A stretch of 35,334 bases of DNA from Paraburkholderia silvatlantica (lineage in GTDB: Bacteria; Pseudomonadota; Gammaproteobacteria; Burkholderiales; Burkholderiaceae), in contig NZ_QEOL01000043.1 of the NCBI RefSeq assembly GCF_003096715.1, positions 1 through 35,334 of the forward strand, written 5' to 3'. Below are positions 15,758-24,863 of the stretch, piece after piece (the first letter of the stretch is position 1; every line of letters starts with the position of its first letter). The translations under genes were made by a program, and so were the position numbers. The notes beneath the pieces were generated by a model, which did not search any database, was not told where the DNA came from, and saw nothing but the letters and a program-made list of their open reading frames with translations.

Positions 15758-16717
15758 ATGACTTCCACGAAACGCCCGCGCGTCGCGATGCCGGTGCAAA
15801 CCTCGCTGTTCGACGACGATCTGTCCGGCCCGCCGCAAGCCACGCTCGACGAGCCGCCGCCGCCCGAATTCGACCCGCGCCAGATCACGATTTTCTCGTT
15901 GTTCGAAGCCGACGAATTCCCGGCGCCCGAGCGCACGCACGCCGTTATGTCCGCCCCCGCCATGCCCCACGAACCCGCCAGGCCGCAAGCCGCCGTCGAC
16001 ACCACGCGCCTCGAAGACCAGTTCGACGCGCTGCCCGCCGCCTGGCGCGAGCTGCTCGCGCCGTTCATCGCGAGCGACGCCTACGCGCCGTTGTGCCGCT
16101 TCGTCGACGACGAGCGCGCCGCCGGCAAGACCGTCTATCCCGCCGACGTGTTCCGCGCGCTGCGCCTCACCTCGCCCGACGACGTAAAGGTCGTGATCCT
16201 CGGCCAGGACCCGTACCACGGCGAAGATCGAGGCACGCCGCAGGCGCACGGCCTGGCGTTCTCGGTGCCGCCCTCGGTGCGCCCGCCGCCTTCGCTGCGC
16301 AACATCTTCAAGGAGATCGCGGCGAGCCTCGGCATTCAGGCGCCGACGCACGGCTGTCTCGACGCCTGGGCGCGCCAGGGCGTGCTGCTGCTGAACACGG
16401 TGCTGACCGTCGAGCGCGCGAGCGCCGCGAGCCACGCGAAGCGCGGCTGGGAGCGCTGCACCGACACGCTGATCCAGCAACTCGCCGCGCGCCACGAGCA
16501 CCTCGTGTTCATGCTGTGGGGTGCGCACGCGCAGAACAAGCGTGCGCTGCTCTCGGGTGCGCATTGCGTGCTGGAAGCGCCGCATCCGTCGCCGCTTTCC
16601 GCGCATCGCGGCTTTCTCGGCTGCGGGCATTTCGCGCAGGCCAACGACTATCTGCAGGCGCACGGCCGCCAGCCGATCGACTGGCGTTTGCCGGAGGAAG
16701 GCCTCGTGCTCGCCTGA
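15758..16717 (+). CDS. ung: Uracil-DNA glycosylase (family 1) with long N-terminal tail
   Basis: A 319-aa base-excision enzyme. The catalytic GQDPYHG is at 149-155 (D151), LLLNTVLTVE follows, and HPSPLSAHRG contains H276. The domain starts near residue 85, so about 85 residues of proline-rich and acidic tail precede it; E. coli Ung is about 229 aa. The tail carries QTSLF (14-18), which matches the bacterial sliding-clamp-binding pentapeptide, and a second hydrophobic patch ITIFSLF (43-49). An in-frame TTG at 15737 and ATG at 15788 are alternative starts; the 15788 start would still keep QTSLF. It is convergent with azoR at a strong terminator. Confidence 0.94.
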   Translation: MTSTKRPRVAMPVQTSLFDDDLSGPPQATLDEPPPPEFDPRQITIFSLFEADEFPAPERTHAVMSAPAMPHEPARPQAAVDTTRLEDQFDALPAAWRELLAPFIASDAYAPLCRFVDDERAAGKTVYPADVFRALRLTSPDDVKVVILGQDPYHGEDRGTPQAHGLAFSVPPSVRPPPSLRNIFKEIAASLGIQAPTHGCLDAWARQGVLLLNTVLTVERASAASHAKRGWERCTDTLIQQLAARHEHLVFMLWGAHAQNKRALLSGAHCVLEAPHPSPLSAHRGFLGCGHFAQANDYLQAHGRQPIDWRLPEEGLVLA

Positions 16718-16750
16718 ACCGCCTGGGCGTCGCGACGCGACGCTCACATG

Positions 16751-16784
16751 AAAAACGCCACGAGATCGCTCTCGTGGCGTTTTT
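16751..16784. terminator. Bidirectional terminator between ung and azoR
   Basis: A perfect 14-bp stem (16751-16764 with 16771-16784) that starts with five A and ends with five T, with a 6-nt loop. It works in both directions between convergent genes. Confidence 0.95.
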
Positions 16785-16811
16785 GCTTTTTACCGCCAAA
16801 AATCGCGCGCT

Positions 16812-17408
16812 TTACGCTGCTGCGATCGCCTCACGCGCGAGCGCGAGCGCTGCGCTTGCCGCGTCCGGGCCCATGTTCAGGCCTTCGGCGTAGATGAAGT
16901 TCACGTCGGTCATGCCGAGGAAGCCGAGGAACGACTTCAGGTACGGCGTCTGGCTGTCGTGCGCGGTGCCTTGATACTTGCCGCCGCGCGCCGAAACGAC
17001 ATACACCTTCTTGCCGTTCACAAGACCTTCGGGACCGTTCGCGGTGTAGCGGAACGTGATGCCGGCACGCGCGATCCAGTCGAAGTAGGTCTTGAGTTGC
17101 GACGAGATGCCGAAGTTGTACATCGGCGCACCGATCACGATGATGTCCGCTGCCTGCAGTTCCGCGATCAGCGCTTCGCTGCGTGCGGCGATGGCTTGCT
17201 GCTCCGGCGTGCGCTGCTCGGCCGGCGTGAAGAACGCGCCGAGCACGGCGTCGTCGAGGTGCGGCAGCGGATCGGCTTGCAGGTTACGCGTGACGACTTG
17301 CGCGCCCGGATTCGATTGTTGCAGCCTGGCCGTCAATTCGTTGACGAGCAGCGTCGACTGGGCGCCTTGCGAGCGGGCGGCGGAATTGATTTGCAGGATC
17401 GTGGTCAT
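16812..17408 (-). CDS. azoR: FMN-dependent NADH-azoreductase / quinone reductase
   Basis: A 198-aa flavodoxin-fold reductase that transfers two electrons from NADH to quinones or azo dyes. FMN-binding signatures are NSAARSQGAQST (8-19), GAPMYNFGISSQLKTYFDWI and VSARGGKY. The start at 17408 is set by GAAGGAG a few bases upstream. Homologues in this group are often divergent from a LysR-type regulator; here the upstream neighbour is an M61 peptidase instead. Two inverted repeats upstream (17432-17445 and 17502-17525) are likely operator sites. Confidence 0.93.
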   Translation of the reverse strand: MTTILQINSAARSQGAQSTLLVNELTARLQQSNPGAQVVTRNLQADPLPHLDDAVLGAFFTPAEQRTPEQQAIAARSEALIAELQAADIIVIGAPMYNFGISSQLKTYFDWIARAGITFRYTANGPEGLVNGKKVYVVSARGGKYQGTAHDSQTPYLKSFLGFLGMTDVNFIYAEGLNMGPDAASAALALAREAIAAA

Positions 17409-17431
17409 GGTGGCTCCTTCGGGTCTCGGTT

Positions 17432-17445
17432 GCGCAACGTTGCGC
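17432..17445. promoter_or_regulatory. Perfect 14-bp palindrome before azoR
   Basis: GCGCAACGTTGCGC is fully self-complementary, 23 nt upstream of the azoR start codon. Its position in the leader or core promoter suits a repressor site or an mRNA hairpin. The binding protein is unknown. Confidence 0.5.
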
Positions 17446-17501
17446 GAGTGAAGGCATTGTGTTTTTTTACCGCCCCCCGAAAAAGTAGTCCGCCGATGAC
17501 G

Positions 17502-17525
17502 GATTGTTGCAACGATAGAACAATC
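17502..17525. promoter_or_regulatory. Inverted repeat upstream of azoR (LysR-type spacing)
   Basis: GATTGTT (17502-17508) and AACAATC (17519-17525), a perfect 7-bp inverted repeat with a 10-nt spacer, about 95 nt before the azoR start. The size and spacing fit a LysR-family dimer site. No regulator gene adjoins it. Confidence 0.5.
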
Positions 17526-17534
17526 GCAGGCATG

Positions 17535-17570
17535 AAAAAGCGGCGTGGGATCCATCGCCCCACGCCGCTT
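17535..17570 (-). terminator. Terminator of the M61 peptidase gene
   Basis: A perfect 12-bp GC-rich stem (17538-17549 with 17559-17570); on the minus strand its end merges into TTTTT. It lies 36 nt after the peptidase stop codon. Confidence 0.88.
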
Positions 17571-17605
17571 CTGGTGCCTCGTGCCGCCGAGCCCCGCCCA
17601 GCGGT

Positions 17606-19396
17606 CTATGCCGCCAGCCAGCGCTCGCGCAATGAGCGCGCGGGCGCACGCTTGTCCGAGGCGGCGAGCTTGTAGCGCGCGACTTCGGGCGCGTCGAGGG
17701 TCAGACGCGCCACGCGAAGCTCGTCGCGGCGGAACGCGTGGATTTCGACCTTCGTGCCCGGCTGGTAGCGCGCGAGCAGCGCGTCGAGATTCGAGCCCGT
17801 CACACGCAGGCCGTCGAGCGCAACGAGCGCGTCGCCAGCCGAAAGCCCAGCCTTCTGGGCCGCGCCACCTTCGTAGACCACGGCAAGCGTCGCTTCGGCG
17901 CCGCCGCGCAGCCGCGCGCCGAGCGACGGCTTCGCGCCGCGCTCGGGCTCCCCGTCGAGCGTCACGCCGAACGGCTCGAACAGCGCCGCGAGCGGCAGGT
18001 CGCGCGTGCCGCGCACGGCGTCGCCAAAGAGCGCGCCCAGTTCCACCCCCGTCGCCTCGGCAATCAGCGCTTCGACATCGTCCTCGCCCACGCCCACCGG
18101 CTTGCCGCGATAGAAGTCGCGCCCGTAGCGCTGCCACAGAAGGCGCATGACGTCGTCGAGCGACTTGCGGCCGTTCGTCTGCGCGCGAATCGCGAGGTCG
18201 AACGACAGTGCCACGAGCGAGCCCTTGGTGTAGTAGCTCACGATCGCATTCGATGCGTTCTCGTCCTGGCGGTAGTACTTCACCCACGCGTCGAACGAGC
18301 TTTCCGCGACGCTCTGCTTCAGGCGCCCCGCTCCGCGCAGCACACCGGCGATCGTCTTGCCGAGCAGACCGAAGTATTCGTCTGCGGAAATGAGACCGCT
18401 GCGCACGAGCATGAGATCGTCGTAGTACGACGTGAAGCCCTCGAACAGCCACAGCAGCGACGTATAGTCCTCGCGCGCGAGGTCATACGGCACGAACGCG
18501 GCCGGCTTGATGCGCTTCACGTTCCACGTGTGGAAGTATTCGTGGCTGCACAGGCCGAGATAGGTGCGATAGCCTTCCGACGTCTCCGGCTTGCCCTTCA
18601 CCGGCAGGTCGGTGCGATTGCAGATCAGCGCCGTCGATGCGCGGTGCTCGAGCCCGCCGTAACCGTCGCTCACGGCCTGCGTCATGAACACGTAGCGCTC
18701 CATCGGCGCGCGCTTCGTGCGCGGCTCGAAAAGCGCGATCTGCGCCTCGCAGATTTTCTTCAGGTCGGCGGCGAGACGCTCGGTGTCGAGGCCGACCACG
18801 CGGCCCGCGATCACGATGTCGTGCGGCACGCCGTGCGCCTTGAAGCTCGCGAGCGTGAACTCGCCGAGCGTGACCGGGTGATCGATCAGCTCGTCGTAAT
18901 TCGTGGCCGTGTACTCGCCGAAACCGTAACGCTTGGTGCCGCGCGCTTCCGTGAGCGCCGTGCCCACGCGCCAGTGGCGGTACGCGTGTCCGTCCGGACG
19001 CTGAATATCGACCGCGTGCTGCGCCTCCTCATGGCCGAGCGCCGCGAGAAACACGCTCGTGCCGTTGAAGAAGCCCACCGTGTCGTCGAGATGCGCCGCG
19101 CGCACCGACAGGTCCCACGCGTAGACCTCGTAGCGCAGCGTGAGCGCGCCCTTCACGGGCGCGGCCTGCCACGAATGCTTGTCGGTCTTCGTCACGCGCA
19201 CCTTGCGGCCCGCGTCGCTGAAGGCGCGCAGCGTGACGATGTTGCGCGCGAACTCGCGCACCATGTAGCTGCCCGGAATCCACACGGGCAGCATGAAGCG
19301 TTGGCCGTCCGGCGCGGGGTCTTCCACGGTGAGCGTCACCTCGAACAGATGCGCGGCGGGATGCTTCGGGACGATGGTGTATCGGATCGGCTTCAT
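17606..19396 (-). CDS. M61-family metallopeptidase with PDZ domain
   Basis: A 596-aa zinc peptidase related to glycyl aminopeptidases. The N-terminal beta domain (1-190) precedes the catalytic domain, with H285-E286-x-x-H289 in CSHEYFHTWNVKRIKP and the third-ligand region LFEGFTSYY (E319). A PDZ domain follows (about 490-565, GGAAQKAGLSAGDALVALDG). There is no signal peptide or membrane segment at the N-terminus (MKPIRYTIVPKH), so it should be cytoplasmic. The physiological substrate is not known from sequence. It is transcribed towards azoR but ends at its own terminator. Confidence 0.9.
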   Translation of the reverse strand: MKPIRYTIVPKHPAAHLFEVTLTVEDPAPDGQRFMLPVWIPGSYMVREFARNIVTLRAFSDAGRKVRVTKTDKHSWQAAPVKGALTLRYEVYAWDLSVRAAHLDDTVGFFNGTSVFLAALGHEEAQHAVDIQRPDGHAYRHWRVGTALTEARGTKRYGFGEYTATNYDELIDHPVTLGEFTLASFKAHGVPHDIVIAGRVVGLDTERLAADLKKICEAQIALFEPRTKRAPMERYVFMTQAVSDGYGGLEHRASTALICNRTDLPVKGKPETSEGYRTYLGLCSHEYFHTWNVKRIKPAAFVPYDLAREDYTSLLWLFEGFTSYYDDLMLVRSGLISADEYFGLLGKTIAGVLRGAGRLKQSVAESSFDAWVKYYRQDENASNAIVSYYTKGSLVALSFDLAIRAQTNGRKSLDDVMRLLWQRYGRDFYRGKPVGVGEDDVEALIAEATGVELGALFGDAVRGTRDLPLAALFEPFGVTLDGEPERGAKPSLGARLRGGAEATLAVVYEGGAAQKAGLSAGDALVALDGLRVTGSNLDALLARYQPGTKVEIHAFRRDELRVARLTLDAPEVARYKLAASDKRAPARSLRERWLAA

Positions 19397-19464
19397 CGGC
19401 GGGATCGGTGAGTAAGTCGGTCAGCAGACGCTGCCATGCAATTTCAGTATGCCCGGCAGACACA

Positions 19465-19521
19465 GCCGGAGAAAAAGCGCCGGAGAAAAAGCGCGGGACA
19501 AAAAGCGCCGGGCAAAAAAGC
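19465..19521. repeat. Four tandem 14-15 bp units next to the dsbC terminator
   Basis: GCCGGAGAAAAAGC is repeated exactly at 19465-19478 and 19479-19492, with variants at 19493-19506 and 19507-19521. Read on the minus strand, each unit carries a T5-T6 run, placing four T-tracts in a row directly behind the dsbC terminator stem. Confidence 0.8.
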
Positions 19522-19542
19522 ACCGGCCGCGAAAGCGGCCGG
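19514..19542 (-). terminator. Rho-independent terminator of dsbC
   Basis: A perfect 8-bp stem CCGGCCGC/GCGGCCGG (19523-19542) with a 4-nt loop, followed on the minus strand by TGC and six T. It starts 17 nt after the dsbC stop codon. Confidence 0.88.
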
Positions 19543-19559
19543 CGGGTTCGGGGGTGGCG

Positions 19560-20291
19560 TCAGTGAGCGCCGTTCAGTCCGCGTTCGAGCCGGTCGGCGC
19601 TGACTGCGCCCGGCAGGCGCGTGCCGTCGGCGAGGATCACGGTGGGCGTGCCGGTCACGTTCATCTTCTGGCCGAGCGCGAGATTGCTGTCGATGGCGGC
19701 CGTGTCGCACGTGCCGGCCGCCGTGGGCGCCTTGCGGTCCACCATCCACGACTCCCATGCCTTCGCGCGGTCGGACGAGCACCAGATCTGCCTGGCCTTC
19801 GCCGTCGAATCCGGCGAGAGCACCGGATACAGGAACGTGTAGACCGTCACGTTGTCCACGGACTTCAGCGTGTTTTCGAGCTGATGGCAGTACGGGCAGT
19901 TCGGGTCGGAGAACACGGCCATCTTGCGCTTGCCGTCGCCCTTCACGACTTTGACCGCGTTCTCGAGCGGCAGCTTCGCGAAATCGACCTTGTTGATTTC
20001 GTTCAGGCGCGCCTCGGTGAGATTGCGGTGCGCCTTGGTGTCGATGAGTTCGCCGTTGAGCACGTAGTCGCCGCTGGCGTCGCTGTAGACGATTTGCGTG
20101 CCGAGGTTGATCTCGTAAAGGCCCGGCATGGGCGCTTTGGTGATGCCCTTGATGTCGCTGGCGTCGATGCCGAGGCGCGTCTGCAGCGCCGACCTGATCT
20201 TGTCGGTGGTCTGGTCGGCCTGGGCCGAGCAGCCGAGCGCCGAGGTGGCTACCGCGATCACGAGCGCGGCGAATCGAATACGCGTTTGCAT
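19560..20291 (-). CDS. dsbC: Thiol:disulfide interchange protein DsbC
   Basis: A 243-aa periplasmic disulfide isomerase. A signal peptide covers about residues 1-25 (MQTRIRF, hydrophobic core, SAQA before DQT). The N-terminal dimerisation domain (about 27-85) is followed by a thioredoxin fold with C132-P-Y-C135 in SDPNCPYCHQLE and the cis-proline loop TGTPTV. A second cysteine pair (IWCSS and AGTCDT) is the structural disulfide of the family. I chose ATG 20291, which has AGGA at 9 nt; ATG 20300 has AGGA touching it. It is followed by a terminator with tandem T-tracts. The electron donor DsbD is not in the window. Confidence 0.93.
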   Translation of the reverse strand: MQTRIRFAALVIAVATSALGCSAQADQTTDKIRSALQTRLGIDASDIKGITKAPMPGLYEINLGTQIVYSDASGDYVLNGELIDTKAHRNLTEARLNEINKVDFAKLPLENAVKVVKGDGKRKMAVFSDPNCPYCHQLENTLKSVDNVTVYTFLYPVLSPDSTAKARQIWCSSDRAKAWESWMVDRKAPTAAGTCDTAAIDSNLALGQKMNVTGTPTVILADGTRLPGAVSADRLERGLNGAH

Positions 20292-20392
20292 GGGATGCAT
20301 TCCTGATTCGGGCGCGCCGCGCAGGGGCGATGCGCGCAGAGTTCCGTTGAATGGCCGGGGCGGCATGCGCTGCGGGCGCGGCCTATACGCCC

Positions 20393-20398
20393 ATTCTA
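20393..20398 (-). promoter_or_regulatory. -10-like element of dsbC
   Basis: On the minus strand TAGAAT lies about 100 nt before the dsbC start. The -35 position (GGTCGC) is poor, so the call is weak. A hairpin with a 6-bp stem (20427-20442) between it and the upstream gene may end that gene's transcript. Confidence 0.3.
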
Positions 20399-20455
20399 AG
20401 CTGCACCGGCCTCGAGCGACCGAAATGCCTGCCGGAGCAGGCGAGCCTGTCGATA

Positions 20456-21628
20456 CTAGCCGAGCGCCGAGGCCACGAGCCAGCGCTTGAGCAGCGGCTG
20501 CGCGCCCACGAATGCCATACCGGTATTGCGCACCGCGCGCGCGAGCGTGCCAGGCAACGAGAAGAGCCGCTGCAGGCCGTCGGTGGCCACGACGAGCTTC
20601 TGGATGTCCTCGCGGCGGCCGCGTTCATAGCGGCGCAGCAGCACGATGTCGCCGAGATCGCGGAACGCCTCTTTCTTCGTGACGACGTCGACGAGCGCGG
20701 CGACGTCGCGCAAGCCGAGGTTCACGCCCTGGCCCGCAAGCGGGTGAATCAGATGCGCGGCGTCGCCGACCAGGGCGACGCGCGGCGCGACGAGCCGGTC
20801 GACGGTTTGCAGTGACAGAGGAAAGCCGCGCGCAGGCGTGACGCATTCGAGCACGCCCAACTGGCTTTGCGAGACGCGCTCGACTTCAGCGGCAAGCTGC
20901 GCCGGTTCGAGCTTGAGCAGTTCGTCGGCATGTTCGGTCTGTGCCGACCAGACGAGCGACACGTGCCGGTCCGGCAGCGGCAGCAAGGCGACGATCTCGC
21001 CCTCGCGGAACCACTGGTACGCCGTTTCGCCGTGCGGCTTTTCCGCGCGGAAATTGGCGACCACGCCGGTTTGCCGGTAATCGCGCCGCTCGACCGTCGA
21101 GCCGATCTGCGCACGCACCCACGAATGCGCGCCGTCCGCGCCGATCGCGAGGTCGGCTTCGATCGTGCGGCCATTGGCGAGGCCGATCACGGCCGCGTCG
21201 GGTTTCACGTCGAGCGTCTGTGCACGCGTGTCGATCCACGCGAGATTGGGCTGGAAGTGCAGCGCGGCGTCGAGCGCGCGCTCGACGACCGACGACTCGG
21301 CAATCCACGCAAGCTGGGCAACCGACGCCTGATAGGCCGAGAAGTGCAGTTCCGCCGCGGCGTCGCCGAACACGCGCATGTCGTAGACGGGCGTGAGGCG
21401 CGAAGCGTCGGCGGCCTGCCAGACCCGCAGCCGCTCGAACAGCGCCTGCGAGCTGCGCGAAAAGGCGTACACGCGCGCGTCGAACACGGCGCCCGCGGGC
21501 AGCGGCGCGCACGGCTGCGCGAGCAGCGCCACGCGCAGGCCGCTCTGGGTCAGCGCGAGCGCCGCCGACTTGCCGACGAGCCCGCCGCCGATCACGGCGA
21601 CATCAAAGGTCTGGTTGCTTGCAGTCAT
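20456..21628 (-). CDS. UbiH/UbiF/COQ6-family FAD-dependent hydroxylase
   Basis: A 390-aa flavoprotein monooxygenase of the ubiquinone-ring hydroxylase family. The FAD-binding motif FDVAVIGGGLVG is near the N-terminus (8-19), the mid-chain family motif is GADGAHSWVR, and GDAAHLIHPLAGQGVN (288-303) contacts FAD and is the UbiH-family fingerprint. Which ring position it hydroxylates (C1, C5 or C6) cannot be decided here, so no gene symbol is given. ATG 21628 directly precedes the fold; an upstream in-frame extension is arginine-rich and unlikely. It lies upstream of dsbC on the same strand. Confidence 0.9.
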   Translation of the reverse strand: MTASNQTFDVAVIGGGLVGKSAALALTQSGLRVALLAQPCAPLPAGAVFDARVYAFSRSSQALFERLRVWQAADASRLTPVYDMRVFGDAAAELHFSAYQASVAQLAWIAESSVVERALDAALHFQPNLAWIDTRAQTLDVKPDAAVIGLANGRTIEADLAIGADGAHSWVRAQIGSTVERRDYRQTGVVANFRAEKPHGETAYQWFREGEIVALLPLPDRHVSLVWSAQTEHADELLKLEPAQLAAEVERVSQSQLGVLECVTPARGFPLSLQTVDRLVAPRVALVGDAAHLIHPLAGQGVNLGLRDVAALVDVVTKKEAFRDLGDIVLLRRYERGRREDIQKLVVATDGLQRLFSLPGTLARAVRNTGMAFVGAQPLLKRWLVASALG

Positions 21629-21759
21629 GCGCGCATTATAGCCGCGGGTGCCTGTGCGGCCGGGCCGGACGGGCGCGGTGTTGCGGCGCAGCAAGACGTT
21701 GCGGGAAAACGGCCGGGGAGCGCGGCGACGCCTGCGGCTAACCCTCACCCGGACGAGGT

Positions 21760-21791
21760 TACAATTACGGTTTTCGTGACGCCCCGTCACG
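21760..21791 (+). promoter_or_regulatory. ychF promoter -10 and 5' hairpin
   Basis: TACAAT (21760-21765) is a good -10; the -35 is weak. Just after the expected start site (about 21772) comes a perfect 7-bp hairpin CGTGACG/CGTCACG (21775-21781 with 21785-21791, loop CCC). It would sit at the very 5' end of a leader of about 135 nt and could protect the mRNA. Confidence 0.5.
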
Positions 21792-21908
21792 TCCCCCGAC
21801 GTGCCACCTGCGCCGCCCCGCCCGCCGCTTGCGCTTTCGCGAGACGCCCGGCCCGGGCCTTCGCGCGCGGCGAGCCGCACGTCACCACCCTGACATGCAG
21901 AGATTTAC

Positions 21909-23003
21909 ATGAGCCTCCAATGCGGCATCGTCGGCTTGCCTAACGTCGGCAAGTCCACCCTCTTCAACGCGCTGACCAAGGCGGGCATCGCGGCCGAAAA
22001 CTATCCGTTCTGCACGATCGAGCCCAACGTCGGCGTGGTGGAAGTGCCGGATCAGCGCCTGAAGGCGCTTTCCGAAATCGTCAAACCCGAACGCGTCGTG
22101 CCGGCCGTGGTCGAATTCGTCGACATCGCGGGTCTGGTCGCGGGCGCGAGCAAGGGCGAAGGCCTCGGCAACCAGTTCCTCGCGAACATCCGCGAAACGG
22201 ATGCGATTACGCACGTCGTGCGCTGCTTCGAGGATGAAAACGTGATCCACGTCGCGGGCAGGATCGATCCGCTCGCCGACATCGAAGTCATCAATACCGA
22301 ACTGGCGCTCGCCGACCTCGGCACCGTCGAGAAGGCGCTCACGCGCTACTCGAAGGCCGCCAGGTCGGGCAACGACAAGGAAGCCGCGAAGCTCGTGGCG
22401 GTGCTCGAAAAGGTGCGCGCGCAACTCGATCAGGCGAAGCCCGTGCGCGGGCTCGCGCTGAGCGAGGACGAGCAGGCGCTGATCAAGCCGTTCTGCCTCA
22501 TCACCGCGAAGAAGACCATGTACGTCGCGAACGTGAAGGAAGACGGGTTCGAGAACAACCCGCATCTGGAAGCCGTGCGCCAGTACGCTGCAGCCGAAAA
22601 TTCGCCGGTCGTGGCCGTGTGCGCCGCCATCGAAGCGGAAATCGCCGACCTCGAAGACGAAGACAAGATCGCGTTCCTCGCCGACATGGGCATGGACGAG
22701 CCGGGCCTCGACCGCGTGATCCGCGCGGGCTACAAGCTGCTCGGCCTGCAGACGTACTTCACGGCGGGCGTGAAGGAAGTGCGCGCGTGGACGATCCATG
22801 TCGGCGATACGGCCCCGCAAGCCGCGGGCGTGATCCACACCGACTTCGAGCGCGGCTTCATCCGCGCGCAGACCATCGCGTTCGACGACTTCATCCAGTA
22901 CAAGGGCGAGACCGGTGCGAAGGAAGCCGGCAAGATGCGCGCCGAAGGCAAGGAATATGTCGTGCACGACGGCGACGTGATGAACTTCCTGTTCAACGTT
23001 TAA
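21909..23003 (+). CDS. ychF: Redox-regulated ATPase YchF (OLA1 family)
   Basis: A 364-aa Obg-related P-loop protein that binds ribosomes and prefers ATP over GTP. G1 is GLPNVGKST (9-17), the switch and G3 region is EFVDIAGLVAGASKGEGLGNQFL, and VVRCFEDENVIHV follows. A coiled-coil helical hairpin occupies about 130-200, and a C-terminal TGS domain starts near 280 (YFTAGVKEVRAWTI to FLFNV). Length matches the family (363 in E. coli). ettA follows 38 nt later on the same strand. Confidence 0.96.
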   Translation: MSLQCGIVGLPNVGKSTLFNALTKAGIAAENYPFCTIEPNVGVVEVPDQRLKALSEIVKPERVVPAVVEFVDIAGLVAGASKGEGLGNQFLANIRETDAITHVVRCFEDENVIHVAGRIDPLADIEVINTELALADLGTVEKALTRYSKAARSGNDKEAAKLVAVLEKVRAQLDQAKPVRGLALSEDEQALIKPFCLITAKKTMYVANVKEDGFENNPHLEAVRQYAAAENSPVVAVCAAIEAEIADLEDEDKIAFLADMGMDEPGLDRVIRAGYKLLGLQTYFTAGVKEVRAWTIHVGDTAPQAAGVIHTDFERGFIRAQTIAFDDFIQYKGETGAKEAGKMRAEGKEYVVHDGDVMNFLFNV

Positions 23004-23041
23004 GCGACACCTTTTTCTTCCCGTTTCCAAAAGACACTCTC

Positions 23042-24706
<1,665 letters not shown>

Positions 24707-24726
24707 GCAGGCGGGATCGATAGCAA

Positions 24727-24754
24727 ACAACGGCGGCCCGCGGGCCGCCGTTGT
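24727..24754 (+). terminator. 28-bp perfect palindrome after ettA
   Basis: A fully self-complementary 28-bp GC-rich sequence 20 nt after the ettA stop, followed by CGTTCT rather than a clean T-run. It probably acts as the ettA terminator or a 3'-end stabiliser. Confidence 0.75.
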
Positions 24755-24863
24755 CGTTCTGGCATTTGCCCGGCAGCGCGCGCGGCATGGCGGTTGCTCG
24801 AAAGCCGCTACGTTCAGGGTCACCTGGGGCCTGATCGGGCCCTGCTCCCGCGAGGAATTCCGT

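Noticed and set aside
17738..19411. 557-codon plus-strand frame opposite the M61 peptidase gene
   Set aside because: Antisense shadow with Arg/His/Glu-rich composition and no ribosome site.
21735..21762. Sequence before ychF resembling the trp antiterminator (GCTAACC, TCACCCG, GAGGTT)
   Set aside because: No leader peptide with regulatory codons and no terminator follows; similarity is short.
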